Notes: generated by a model from the letters alone, not told the origin. Shown: positions 38,900 to 47,782, numbered from the stretch's first letter. The stretch: 57,829 nt of DNA from Candidatus Woesearchaeota archaeon (GCA_002688315.1 NZCN01000012.1:1-57829), one strand, 5' to 3'. Program-made: numbers and translations.

Positions 38900-40915
38900 A
38901 TGGTTAAAAAAAAGGCTGCTAAAGATTATATTGCTCCTGAACCAGGCAAGACTGCCAATAATACTCAGGACGAGTTCTCAAAGATAGCTGCTAACCTTCC
39001 AAAAGATGCTCAGGCTAAGCTTAAAGAAATAAAAAAAAGTCTTGACAAGTTCAAAGACCAGATTCTTAAGAAATTTGACAAATACGTGATTGGTATTGCT
39101 TTGCTTCCTCCAAAGCTTACAGACCAGCAGATTGCAGCATTGCCTCCAGAGATGCAAAAAGCTGCTATGCAGCAACCAGCACAGCATGTTACACTCAAAT
39201 CTCAAATGCCGCAAATGCCCCCTCCTGCTAGAGTTCCTGCAGGAATGCTGGGAGCACCAATTGCATCAGGAGTTCCAGGAGCAGTAGAACCTCCGCTTAA
39301 AGATGCGATAAATATTGTTGTTTTAGTTGATGACAGTGACAGCAAAAAGATGGCTAAGCAGGAGTTGAAAACAAAACTTTCTACTATCATAATTCAGATG
39401 GCAAAAGATACTGACAAAAAGATTATTCCTCAAACAATAGTTTTGTCAGAATTATGGCAAAGCTGTTATGACGGGAAATATGATTTGCTTAGGTTAATAG
39501 CATACTCTGCTCCATTTTATGACACCGGAATGCTTGCAGCTATCAAGATATCTGAAATACATAAAGAAATGGTAATGAAGAAGTTTGAGAAATACATTGT
39601 TAGTTATGTTCTTGCAGGCTCATTAGTTCAGGGAAAAGCAACTTCTAAATCAGACATAGATGTTTTTATTGTTGTTGACGACACTGATGTTAAGCGCATG
39701 ACTAGGGCAGAGCTTAAGGATAAGTTAAGAGCAATAATCATAGGAATGGGCATAGAAGCAGGAGAAGCTACAGGCATAAAAAACAAGCTGAATGTGCAAG
39801 TTTACATTCTTACAGATTTCTGGGATAGTGTTAAGGAAGCAAACCCGATAATATTTACTTTCCTGAGAGATGGCGTGCCTTTGTATGACAGAGGGACTTT
39901 CATGCCATGGAAACAACTTCTGCAGATGGGCAGAATAAAGCCAAGCAACGAAGCTATTGACCTTTACATGAGCTCTGGCGACCAGCTAATAAGCAGGGTT
40001 AAGCTTAAGCTTAAAGAAATTGGAATGGAAGACACGTTCTGGGCAATACTTACTCCGACGCAGGCAGCTATAATGCTTTATGGTGTTCCTCCGCCAACTC
40101 CAAAAGAAACTCCTGAAGTTATGAGAGAACTTTTTGTAAAAAAAGAGAAGTTAATTGAAGAAGAATATGTTAAGATACTTGAAAGAAACATACAAATGAG
40201 AAAAGATCTTGAGCATGGCGACAGAAAAGAATTGTCAGGAGCTGAAGCTGACAAACTTCTTGCAGATTCAGAGAAGTACTTAAAGAGACTTGATAAGCTT
40301 TTCAAAGATTTGCAGAAATCTAAGGAAGAAGAAAGCGTTGTTAAAACTTATGACCATGTTATCACGATAATAAGAGATGTTCTCAGGCTTGAGGGAATAG
40401 AAAAAGTTAGTGATGTTGAACTTATAGGCATATTTGAAGATGAATTGATAAGCAAAGGAAAAATACCTGCAAAATTCCTCAGAATTCTTAACAGCATTTT
40501 AAAAGCTAAAAAAGATTATGATACTGGAAAGCTAACAAAAGCAGAAGTTGACCGCATTAAGAAAGATTCAAGCGAGCTCACAAGATTCCTTATTGAGCAC
40601 ATACAACGAAAGCGCGGAAAAGAGCTTGAAAAAGCCAAAATAAGAGTTAAGCACGGCAACAGATATGGAGAAGTAATGCTGATAGGAAATGACGTGTTTA
40701 TAATCCATGATGTTGACCATGAAGAAAAAGAAATATCAAGAGGAAGGCTAAGCAACTCAGGCTCAATAACAGGCATTCACCGCTCTTCACTTGATGAGCT
40801 TGAGAAAGTCCTTGCAAAGATGGAAATACCTCCGAAAGTTTTCATCAAGGAAAAAATCTTTGAAGACTTAAAAGGAATATTCGGAAAAGACGTTGAGATT
40901 TTAGTTAATAACTAA
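38900..40915 (+). CDS. Nucleotidyltransferase-domain protein with two tandem NTase-like domains
   Basis: Second domain 'YVLAGSLVQGKATSKSDIDVFIVVDDTDVKRMTRAELKDKLRAIII'; first domain 'INIVVLVDDSDSKKMAKQELKTKLSTIII' lacks the GS...D motif. Confidence 0.75.
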   Translation: MVKKKAAKDYIAPEPGKTANNTQDEFSKIAANLPKDAQAKLKEIKKSLDKFKDQILKKFDKYVIGIALLPPKLTDQQIAALPPEMQKAAMQQPAQHVTLKSQMPQMPPPARVPAGMLGAPIASGVPGAVEPPLKDAINIVVLVDDSDSKKMAKQELKTKLSTIIIQMAKDTDKKIIPQTIVLSELWQSCYDGKYDLLRLIAYSAPFYDTGMLAAIKISEIHKEMVMKKFEKYIVSYVLAGSLVQGKATSKSDIDVFIVVDDTDVKRMTRAELKDKLRAIIIGMGIEAGEATGIKNKLNVQVYILTDFWDSVKEANPIIFTFLRDGVPLYDRGTFMPWKQLLQMGRIKPSNEAIDLYMSSGDQLISRVKLKLKEIGMEDTFWAILTPTQAAIMLYGVPPPTPKETPEVMRELFVKKEKLIEEEYVKILERNIQMRKDLEHGDRKELSGAEADKLLADSEKYLKRLDKLFKDLQKSKEEESVVKTYDHVITIIRDVLRLEGIEKVSDVELIGIFEDELISKGKIPAKFLRILNSILKAKKDYDTGKLTKAEVDRIKKDSSELTRFLIEHIQRKRGKELEKAKIRVKHGNRYGEVMLIGNDVFIIHDVDHEEKEISRGRLSNSGSITGIHRSSLDELEKVLAKMEIPPKVFIKEKIFEDLKGIFGKDVEILVNN

Positions 40916-40919
40916 TTTT

Positions 40920-41285
40920 TTATTTCAGTTCCAAATCACTATCTTGCACGTATTCTATGCCGAGTTTTAACGCTACTTCTGCTTTTAATGTTTCTCTTCC
41001 GAGATATGCGGCATGATCTGAGCGTGAGATAGCGTCTGATTTAATGATTGCTTGGCACAATTCTTTTGCAGTGTTTCCTGACCATTTCTTAAGAATTACA
41101 TTGTTTTGTTTGCAATGCCCGACTTCTATCTTTTTTTTCTCAGGAATAATGCGAATGAGAAAATATCCTTTTGGATCGTAATTAAACTCATCCTTGTCAT
41201 AAGATGCAGATGCGTCTATATCCTCTATTTCTTCGCCAAGAGTTGCTTTTGGCTTTGGAATCTTTGCATCAGAGATTTTAACCAT
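40920..41285 (-). CDS. DUF4346-like protein
   Basis: 'FNYDPKGYFLIRI...HAAYLGRETLKAEVALKLGIEYVQD'. Confidence 0.55.
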   Translation of the reverse strand: MVKISDAKIPKPKATLGEEIEDIDASASYDKDEFNYDPKGYFLIRIIPEKKKIEVGHCKQNNVILKKWSGNTAKELCQAIIKSDAISRSDHAAYLGRETLKAEVALKLGIEYVQDSDLELK

Positions 41286-41316
41286 GAGAAAGCGATGTTG
41301 ATGTTGTTAATAAATT

Positions 41317-41811
41317 TTACTGCTTTGCGTAATCTTCGTTATTGCTTCCGTTTACTGCATAGTCTTGTTTGTTGCTTTTGTTTCCTGATGCAGTGTAAGT
41401 GTTGCCTTGTGAGCCTGAAGCATCGTAAGTCTTTATTTCAACCTTTCCCTGAGCAAGGCTTTCCTCATTGGAAGAGGTTGCTGAGAATAACTGGCCGCAG
41501 TTGCAGCTGGCTGTAATTGTTTTTGGCTTTTTTTCTGTTGGTTCACTGTTTTGTTCAACTTGTTCTATTGGTTTTTTGTTACTGACATTGTTGACATTAT
41601 CGTTGTTTTCATTATTGGCATTATTTGCTTGTTGTGTTTTTAGCTTCCATTCCTCTTCTTCGATTATTTTACGTTCAATATCGCTTTCTTTGTCAATTGG
41701 AGTGAGAATTACTTCAGAGCCGTCATTATGGTTGTGTTGTTTTTTTATAATTTCAATAGTAGATTTCTTAAATTCCTGGTCTTTTATTGCGTCTGAAATT
41801 TCATTTTCCAT
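41317..41811 (-). CDS. Low-complexity hypothetical protein
   Basis: Asn/Ser/Gln-rich ORF. Confidence 0.5.
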   Translation of the reverse strand: MENEISDAIKDQEFKKSTIEIIKKQHNHNDGSEVILTPIDKESDIERKIIEEEEWKLKTQQANNANNENNDNVNNVSNKKPIEQVEQNSEPTEKKPKTITASCNCGQLFSATSSNEESLAQGKVEIKTYDASGSQGNTYTASGNKSNKQDYAVNGSNNEDYAKQ

Positions 41812-41817
41812 TTTTGT

Positions 41818-41925
41818 TTACAAGTCAGAACAGTCTGTTTGATAACCGCAATTTGGACAGAGGTAAGTGCAGTGAACTTGCCTCACGCGACTGCCGCACA
41901 CTGGACATTTATTTGGTTCATCCAC
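41818..41925 (-). CDS. Tiny zinc-ribbon protein (35 aa, GTG start)
   Basis: (V/M)DEPNKCPVCGSRVRQVHCTYLCPNCGYQTDCSDL; not in ORF track. Confidence 0.55.
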   Translation of the reverse strand: MDEPNKCPVCGSRVRQVHCTYLCPNCGYQTDCSDL

Positions 41926-41997
41926 AAGCAAGTGTAATTGCTTTTATTTTATTAAATTATCGAAACGTTTATATACGCTTGAAGCCAATTTTCAGTT

Positions 41998-42630
41998 ATG
42001 GCTGATGGACTAAAAAATCTATTTGAAAGATTTAAGAAAAAAGAGGAAGAGTTGGTTAATGAAAAAGATCCAATTCCTATTCACACTCCAAAAGCGCCAG
42101 CCCATAAAGAAAGTGTTGGCTCCTTGTACCCTGCGAGAATAAAATTCAGAGGTCTTTATGATTTGGATGGGCTCTATAAGTTTATGGCAAATTGGCTCAG
42201 GCAGAGGCGTTTTAAAGTTTACGAAAACCTTTACAAATCCAAGCCGCCTGAACTTCAAATAAACATAACTGCTGAACGGGAAAAATCTGGTTTTGTTATG
42301 GAAGTAATCACAATATATTATCACAGTTATGGTGATTATGACATAGATACTGTTGTTAATGGAAAGAAAAAGAAAATGACAAATGCAAGAATGACCCTTG
42401 AAATAAGCGGGGATATACTTGCGCCTTACTCAGACATTTTTGGCAGACCAAGATGGGCTGCTAGCGCAGTGGAATTAAGATTGCTTAACCTTTTTAGAAA
42501 TTGGTTTATGAAACGTGAGCTGGAATCGGTCTATTGGGATACGCTTTATTATGAAATGCAGAAATTCCATGGAGCAATAAAGGATTTTATGAAATTTGAA
42601 GCAAAAGGGAATATGTACGAATCAAAATAA
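41998..42630 (+). CDS. Conserved-looking hypothetical protein, tandem paralogue A
   Basis: Shares 'LYKFMANWLRQRRF' pattern, length and architecture with next ORF. Confidence 0.65.
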   Translation: MADGLKNLFERFKKKEEELVNEKDPIPIHTPKAPAHKESVGSLYPARIKFRGLYDLDGLYKFMANWLRQRRFKVYENLYKSKPPELQINITAEREKSGFVMEVITIYYHSYGDYDIDTVVNGKKKKMTNARMTLEISGDILAPYSDIFGRPRWAASAVELRLLNLFRNWFMKRELESVYWDTLYYEMQKFHGAIKDFMKFEAKGNMYESK

Positions 42631-42643
42631 AACGTGAACAAAA

Positions 42644-43183
42644 ATGGCAGAAAGAAGACTTGTTATTGACCATATGCGGCTTAAGTATGATGGGCTTTTT
42701 AATGCTCACGAACTTTACAAGCTGATTGATAACTGGCTCAGGGAAAAAGCGTTTGATAAAAGAGAGCTTAGAAATGAAGAACAGGTAAGAGCTGAAGGAA
42801 AATATATAGAGCTTGTTCTCATGCCGTGGAAAAAAATTTCTGATTACGCAAGGCATGTTATAAGACTTGAGATAAGAATGCATAAGTTCAAAGAAGTTGT
42901 GGTGGAGAAAGACGGCCAACGAGTTAAAATGAATCAGGCAAAAATAGACATGATTTTTGACGGTTATTTAGACACTGATTACGAAGACAGATGGGAATCA
43001 AAACCATTCTATTTTTTTATGCGCTCATTGTTTGACAAATTTATATACAGAACATACTCAACACAATTTGAAGAATTGCTTGTTGAGAACGTTCACCAGC
43101 TTCACACTGCAATCAAATCATTCTTGAACCTGTACAAGTACGAATTTGGCCCAATGACAGTCCCAGAAATGACTAAGTTATGA
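42644..43183 (+). CDS. Conserved-looking hypothetical protein, tandem paralogue B
   Basis: 'LYKLIDNWLREKAFDKRE' matches 41998 ORF; shared 'K(K)MxxAxxxxxxxG' and C-terminal 'KFHGAIKDFMK / QLHTAIKSFLN'. Confidence 0.65.
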   Translation: MAERRLVIDHMRLKYDGLFNAHELYKLIDNWLREKAFDKRELRNEEQVRAEGKYIELVLMPWKKISDYARHVIRLEIRMHKFKEVVVEKDGQRVKMNQAKIDMIFDGYLDTDYEDRWESKPFYFFMRSLFDKFIYRTYSTQFEELLVENVHQLHTAIKSFLNLYKYEFGPMTVPEMTKL

Positions 43184-43248
43184 TTTTCTGATAGTTGCTT
43201 TTTTAGTGGATAACTTTAAAAACCAATCATTACTTTACTTAGTCTTAT

Positions 43249-43347
43249 GCGGGGGTAGCAAAGTCTGGTCAAATGCGCAGGACTTAAGTCTTGTAAAAGA
43301 TATCCTGTCACTTAGTGTGTTCAGGAGTTCGAATCTCCTCCCCCGCA
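43249..43347 (+). tRNA. tRNA-Leu(TAA) with 13-nt intron at 43289-43301 (anticodon loop 37/38)
   Basis: GCGGGGG/CCCCCGC, A73, CAGGA-CTTAAG[intron]A-TCCTG, class II variable arm, intact T-loop TTCGAAT. Confidence 0.93.
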
Positions 43348-43349
43348 TT

Positions 43350-43727
43350 TTATCTTTTCTCAAGAACTTGTGCATTGCCTTCAAATTCTACAAAAGTAAT
43401 TTCATCGCCTTCATTTAACTGTTCTAGCAATTCATCATTTGCAGCAGCCTGCAGTGTTTCATAGCTAACTAAATCCATTACCTGCAAGTTTTGCGGCTGG
43501 GTTGCGATTATTTGGCCTTTTTTTCTTATAATATCTACATCTTCAACATTACTGTGCGGTGCAAAGTTAAGTGTTTCAGTAACCCCATTAAAAATTCCTT
43601 GCGCTAAGATTTTGACTTTAGTGTGAGAGTGCGTGCCAACTGCAATAATTTCTTTTTTAAGAACTCTGTGCGGCTCTTCCCTGTGCACGATATGATCTCC
43701 TTTATGCAATTCTTTTACGTTTTTCAT
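43350..43727 (-). CDS. aIF5A-like protein lacking the hypusine lysine
   Basis: 'LHKGDHIVHREEPHRVLKKEIIAVGTHSHTKVKILAQGIFNGVTETL...VEDVDIIRKKGQIIATQPQNLQVMDLVSYET' aligns to aIF5A; GKHGxAK loop is GTHSHTK. Confidence 0.85.
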   Translation of the reverse strand: MKNVKELHKGDHIVHREEPHRVLKKEIIAVGTHSHTKVKILAQGIFNGVTETLNFAPHSNVEDVDIIRKKGQIIATQPQNLQVMDLVSYETLQAAANDELLEQLNEGDEITFVEFEGNAQVLEKR

Positions 43728-44176
43728 TTGATTAGCGCAACATCCCCTTCCTTTATGTTGTTTTCTATGGTTAAGTTGCCTCTTAGTTCCAGGACATACT
43801 TAACAGGAGCGCCAGAATTGTAAGTAAGACATGAGTCTTCTTTGCAAGGAACAGCATAATGTATTTTTTTGATAACAAAGTTCTCGTCTATGGAAATAAT
43901 GTCTAATGGTATTAGTGTGTTTTTCATCCAGAAGCTTCTGGGAGCAGAATCTGAGTAAACGAAAAGCATTCCTTTGTCATCATCCAAGCTTTCTCGGAAC
44001 ATCAAGCCTTGCTGGAATTCAGCAGGTGTTTGAGGAAGTTCAACTTTGAACTCGAGATTGTTAATCGTAACTGTTCCTGTGTTTTCTTCTGCTATAGTGC
44101 ATCCTGCAAGCATTACTGCTAAAACTAGTAAAAATATCTTCATAATTGGCTTATGCATAGCAATATTTAAAAACAA
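43724..44176 (-). CDS. DUF192 family lipoprotein-like protein
   Basis: 'MLAGC' lipobox-like; 'EFQQGLMFRESLDDDKGMLFVYSDSAPRSFWMKNTLIPLDIISID'. Confidence 0.88.
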   Translation of the reverse strand: MFLNIAMHKPIMKIFLLVLAVMLAGCTIAEENTGTVTINNLEFKVELPQTPAEFQQGLMFRESLDDDKGMLFVYSDSAPRSFWMKNTLIPLDIISIDENFVIKKIHYAVPCKEDSCLTYNSGAPVKYVLELRGNLTIENNIKEGDVALIK

Positions 44177-44197
44177 TTCTAAAACTGTCTTTTATAC

Positions 44198-44281
44198 GCC
44201 TCTGTGGCTCAGTGGTAGAGCACTACCTTGGTATACAGAACAAACAGGTAGGGGTCGCGAGTTCAATTCTCGCCAGAGGCT
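44198..44281 (+). tRNA. tRNA-Thr(GGT) with 12-nt intron at 44234-44245 (anticodon loop 37/38)
   Basis: GCCTCTG/CAGAGGC, T73, D-arm GCTCAGTGGTAGAGC, CTACC-TTGGTA[intron]A-GGTAG, GCGAG-TTCAATT-CTCGC. Confidence 0.93.
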
Positions 44282-44346
44282 TTTTACAATTCTCTCAAAA
44301 TAGAAAAGTTTATATATTTGTATCTATTAGTTACAAGTTGATAACT

Positions 44347-44622
44347 ATGCCGCATCTTAAACAACCAAAAATGCTTCACAGTCCAACGTTGGATACTGTT
44401 CTTATGGTAGAAGACACTATAAAAAAAACAAAGCAAGTTATTAGTGTTGCAGAGCTTAAACGCAAATTGCCAAGAAAAGTGAATCATAACACTCTAAAAA
44501 TAATTCTTTCATACCTTCAAAAGAGTGGCAAAGTAGAATTTACTCCAGATGGCGTGGTGTGGTTTTTCATGCCAAAGGAAGATGTAGCAGGAATTCTAAG
44601 TAAAGGCAGAACATGGACTTGA
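44347..44622 (+). CDS. Small HTH-like antitoxin candidate
   Basis: Overlaps RelE-like ORF; 'SVAELKRKLPRKVNHNTLKIILSYLQKSGKVEFTPDGVVWFF'; upstream part of ORF-track call lies in tRNA-Thr. Confidence 0.65.
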   Translation: MPHLKQPKMLHSPTLDTVLMVEDTIKKTKQVISVAELKRKLPRKVNHNTLKIILSYLQKSGKVEFTPDGVVWFFMPKEDVAGILSKGRTWT

Positions 44623-44987
44623 AAGATAAGCAAAAAGTTGTGCAGGTTGTTGGAACAGCAAATGTTGCTCTGACTGAATTAGAAGAAAATGTTCATGTTT
44701 TTGAAGCTCAGGGAAAAACGCCGCCTAAACAAGATAGACAATTGCTGAAAAGCATCCACCACGCTCTTGATACACTTAAAACAAAACCTTTTGCTGGAGA
44801 TAATGTTCAACACAAACTTTGGCCAAAAGAATTTGAACATCTGCCTAATTTGTTCAGAATGGAACTTTCTCAATTTTGGAGAATGCTTTACTATGTTGTT
44901 GGTGATGAAGTGAGAGTTATAAGTGTTGTTTTTGAGATAATAGACCATAACAAATACAACAAAGTATTTGGTTACAAAAAGAAATAG
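44613..44987 (+). CDS. RelE/ParE-like toxin candidate
   Basis: 'LKTKPFAGDNVQHKLWPKEFEHLPNLFRMELSQFWRMLYYVVGDEVRVISVVFEIIDHNKYNKVFGYKK'. Confidence 0.65.
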   Translation: MDLKDKQKVVQVVGTANVALTELEENVHVFEAQGKTPPKQDRQLLKSIHHALDTLKTKPFAGDNVQHKLWPKEFEHLPNLFRMELSQFWRMLYYVVGDEVRVISVVFEIIDHNKYNKVFGYKKK

Positions 44988-45102
44988 ACCTGCTTTTATA
45001 ATCTTTATAAAATATAAGAACAATTTATTTATCTTCGAGAGTTATTACTTTCTTAATTCTTTTTATTATCTTGAAGATGAAATGCAAAGGGGGTGTAATG
45101 TT

Positions 45103-45399
45103 ATGGATGAGATTGAGAAGTTTTCAAAACAGCAGGCTTACGTTTTGAATGAGTATGACCTTACAGCAATAACAGCTATAAAGTCTTTTCTGACAAAAAA
45201 TGCTTATAGAGAATTGTTCACAGTTGATAACCATGTTCTCCTTCTTGAGTCAATAAGAAAAAAGCTTTCGTTAATAAACGCTGGTGAGACGAATGTTGGT
45301 TTGTTAAATTGGGGTGTCAGGCAACATCTTACAGAGCTTAAAGAGCTTATGAGCAAGCTTCACAAGATAAGACAACAAATGTTTCTAGTTCTAAACTAA
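45103..45399 (+). CDS. Hypothetical protein
   Basis: ATG at 45103 'MDEIEKFSKQQAYVLNEYDLTAI'; upstream ORF extension unlikely. Confidence 0.5.
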   Translation: MDEIEKFSKQQAYVLNEYDLTAITAIKSFLTKNAYRELFTVDNHVLLLESIRKKLSLINAGETNVGLLNWGVRQHLTELKELMSKLHKIRQQMFLVLN

Positions 45400-45466
45400 T
45401 TTGCAACATTTCCATAAGATTTAAATATTGCAGAATGAATAAATTTGATAAAAAGAGGCGTTATTA

Positions 45467-45820
45467 GTGAAAAAATTATCAAATAACTCTTTAGGGAGTT
45501 TATCTTTTATTTTTGGTTCTTTAATAGCTGTAATAACAGGCTTGGTTTCTCCTGCTGCAGCCAGCAGTACTTTGACGTCTTTGTTGATACTGCTTGGTAT
45601 AATTGTTGGATTTTTGAATATAACAATGAAAGAAACCAATGCGTTTCTCTTAGCTACAGTTGCTTTAGTGATAGTTTCTGCGCTCGGCGGAGCTGTTTTG
45701 GGCCAGGTTAGTTTCATCGGTCAGTATCTTGAGAGTGTCTTAATGTCAATCCTTACTTTCGTAGTTCCAGCAACTGTGATTGTGGCTTTAAAAACAATAT
45801 ATTCTTTGGCAGAAAAATAA
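45467..45820 (+). CDS. Small membrane protein, 4 TM segments predicted
   Basis: Hydrophobic throughout. Confidence 0.55.
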   Translation: MKKLSNNSLGSLSFIFGSLIAVITGLVSPAAASSTLTSLLILLGIIVGFLNITMKETNAFLLATVALVIVSALGGAVLGQVSFIGQYLESVLMSILTFVVPATVIVALKTIYSLAEK

Positions 45821-45885
45821 CCTTTTTGTATAGTGTAATACGCAAAGCTTAAATACTAAGAATGCGACTTCTGAAGGGTAGCAAA

Positions 45886-45970
45886 GGGCCTGTGATCTAG
45901 TGGCTATGATGCTTCCTTGACTTGGAAGATATCCCCAGTTCGAATTTTAGCGAGAATCTGGGCAGGCCCA
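45886..45970 (+). tRNA. tRNA-Val(GAC) with ~12-nt insertion/intron in T-loop (about 45945-45956)
   Basis: GGGCCTG/CAGGCCC, A73; ATCTAGTGGCTATGAT; CTTCC-TTGACTT-GGAAG; CCCAG-TTCGAA[TTTTAGCGAGAA]T-CTGGG; removing 12 nt gives a canonical 73-nt tRNA. Confidence 0.88.
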
Positions 45971-45994
45971 TTTAAAGGTGCAAGGTGTGTTGAA

Positions 45995-47047
45995 ATTAGA
46001 TTTGAAATAAAGCCAATTTACGCGATAGTAATCTTTCTTACTTTTCTAGCTCTCACAATATTGAAGCCATTCATATCAACCATTTTGACTGCGATTGTTA
46101 TGAGCTATGTTAGTTATCCTTTATACAAATGGCTAAATGACAGGCTTGGTAAAAAGTCAGTCTCTGCGCTTATAACTGTGTCTGTTATTGTTTTGATACT
46201 TACAGTCCCTGCTGTTTTTGCAATAAACGCTTTATCAAAAGAAATATTTGCCGGTTACCTTATTGCCAAGCAATATTTAGCTTCAGGCGCGAGTACTATT
46301 AGCTGTGATGGAAACTTTTTATGCGGTTTTTTAAGGTCAATAGGCTTAAGTGAACCTTCATTCACTAATTTTATATCAGACTCGTTAGGAAAAGCAACTG
46401 CCACAATTTTCAACACACTTACGAATTACTTGATTTCATTGCCAAAAACAATGGCAAATATATTTATTGCAATCTTTTTAACATATTACCTTCTTAAAGA
46501 TGGCAGAAAACTTGTTGCCTATGCCAAGTCAATAATACCGCTTAAGGCTGTAAACCAAAATGTAATCCTTAAAAGATTTAATGAAGTTACATACGCGGTT
46601 GTTTACGGCAATGTTATTGTGGCTGTTTTACAGGGAATTTTAACATCCATCGGCTTTTTCTTATTCGGTGTTCCTTCCCCGCTTATATGGGGTATTGTGA
46701 CCATGTTCACATCTCTTATTCCTTTCTTAGGAGCTTTTGTTGTGTGGCTGCCTGCGTCATTGTTTTTGGTAGTAGCAGGCTATAGTTCTGGAGAAGGAAC
46801 AGTACTTTTACGAGGTCTTGGACTTTTGCTATATGGATTCTTTCTCATAAGCAGTGTTGACAATATTTTAAAGCCAAGAATTATAGGAGGAAGAGCAAAT
46901 TTACATCCTGCTTTAGTTCTTCTCGGAGTAATAAGCGGACTAGCTGCCTTAGGAGTTGTTGGGATAATAATCGGCCCTGTTATAATAGCATTGGCGGCAA
47001 CAATAATACAAATAGCGTCCCGTCAGAAATCATTCAAAGTTAGTTAA
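45995..47047 (+). CDS. AI-2E family (PerM-like) transporter; start codon uncertain
   Basis: 'FEIKPIYAIVIFLTFLALTILKPFISTILTAIVMSYVSYPLYKWL' ... 'LKPRIIGGRANLHPALVLLGVISGLAALGVVGIIIGPVIIAL'; no ATG/GTG in frame between tRNA-Val and first TM. Confidence 0.85.
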   Translation: MRFEIKPIYAIVIFLTFLALTILKPFISTILTAIVMSYVSYPLYKWLNDRLGKKSVSALITVSVIVLILTVPAVFAINALSKEIFAGYLIAKQYLASGASTISCDGNFLCGFLRSIGLSEPSFTNFISDSLGKATATIFNTLTNYLISLPKTMANIFIAIFLTYYLLKDGRKLVAYAKSIIPLKAVNQNVILKRFNEVTYAVVYGNVIVAVLQGILTSIGFFLFGVPSPLIWGIVTMFTSLIPFLGAFVVWLPASLFLVVAGYSSGEGTVLLRGLGLLLYGFFLISSVDNILKPRIIGGRANLHPALVLLGVISGLAALGVVGIIIGPVIIALAATIIQIASRQKSFKVS

Positions 47048-47062
47048 CTCAATTAAAGGCAA

Positions 47063-47782
47063 CTAATTAGAATTAATAGATTCAGCAATATACTCGTTAA
47101 CTGATTGCCTGCATCCTTCTACTACTGATTGAGAACTAATTAGCTCGCAAACTTCAGCGTCTCTTTTTGCTTTAGCAACTCTGTTGAAGCAGCTCCATCC
47201 AAACTCTTGAAGGTTTATTTCATTGCAGAGATCAGCATCTTTGCTAGAAACAGCAACAGCCAAAAAGCAGCGATTCTTAGTGCTTATGTCTTTAATAAAA
47301 GCGCAATTTGCTCCATTATTGATCTTTTTTGCCAAGATATCATAACAGTCATCATGAAACAAGTTAAGAGATATTTTGCTGCAAATTTCGCTCTTATTTG
47401 TGACTTCTGCCATGTCAAAATAACAAGTGTCTTTCCAATCCTGATCGTCAACATTCTCACAAATTGGAAGTTCAGCCCTTGCTACCGCGACTTTAGCAAG
47501 ACAGTAGCTTCTAACCTGAGCATCCTCAATTTTTTCACATCCAAGCTTATCAACTGCTTCAATACTTGCTTCAGCATAACAAGTTGCTTTTAACTTCTCA
47601 GCACCTATGAGATCGCAAGGATCTGTGAGGTTAAGAGAAACAGCCAAATCAACATAACAAATGTTTCTTTCAGCTGTCCTGTTTACAGAACTGCAAGTAT
47701 CATTAAAAGCAGGCTCTTTAACACCTGCACAAGCAGCAATAAATACAACAATAAATATCAACAATAAATTGATCTTATTCAT
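47063..47782 (-). CDS. Secreted/lipoprotein with repeated two-Cys modules
   Basis: Signal 'MNKINLLLIFIVVFIAACAG'; multiple ~30-aa repeats 'C(x)xI...xxxCYxxxA'. Confidence 0.7.
   Translation of the reverse strand: MNKINLLLIFIVVFIAACAGVKEPAFNDTCSSVNRTAERNICYVDLAVSLNLTDPCDLIGAEKLKATCYAEASIEAVDKLGCEKIEDAQVRSYCLAKVAVARAELPICENVDDQDWKDTCYFDMAEVTNKSEICSKISLNLFHDDCYDILAKKINNGANCAFIKDISTKNRCFLAVAVSSKDADLCNEINLQEFGWSCFNRVAKAKRDAEVCELISSQSVVEGCRQSVNEYIAESINSN

Noticed and set aside
44212-44346. N-terminal extension of the HTH ORF (starts 44212)
   Set aside because: Lies within tRNA-Thr; ATG at 44347 preferred
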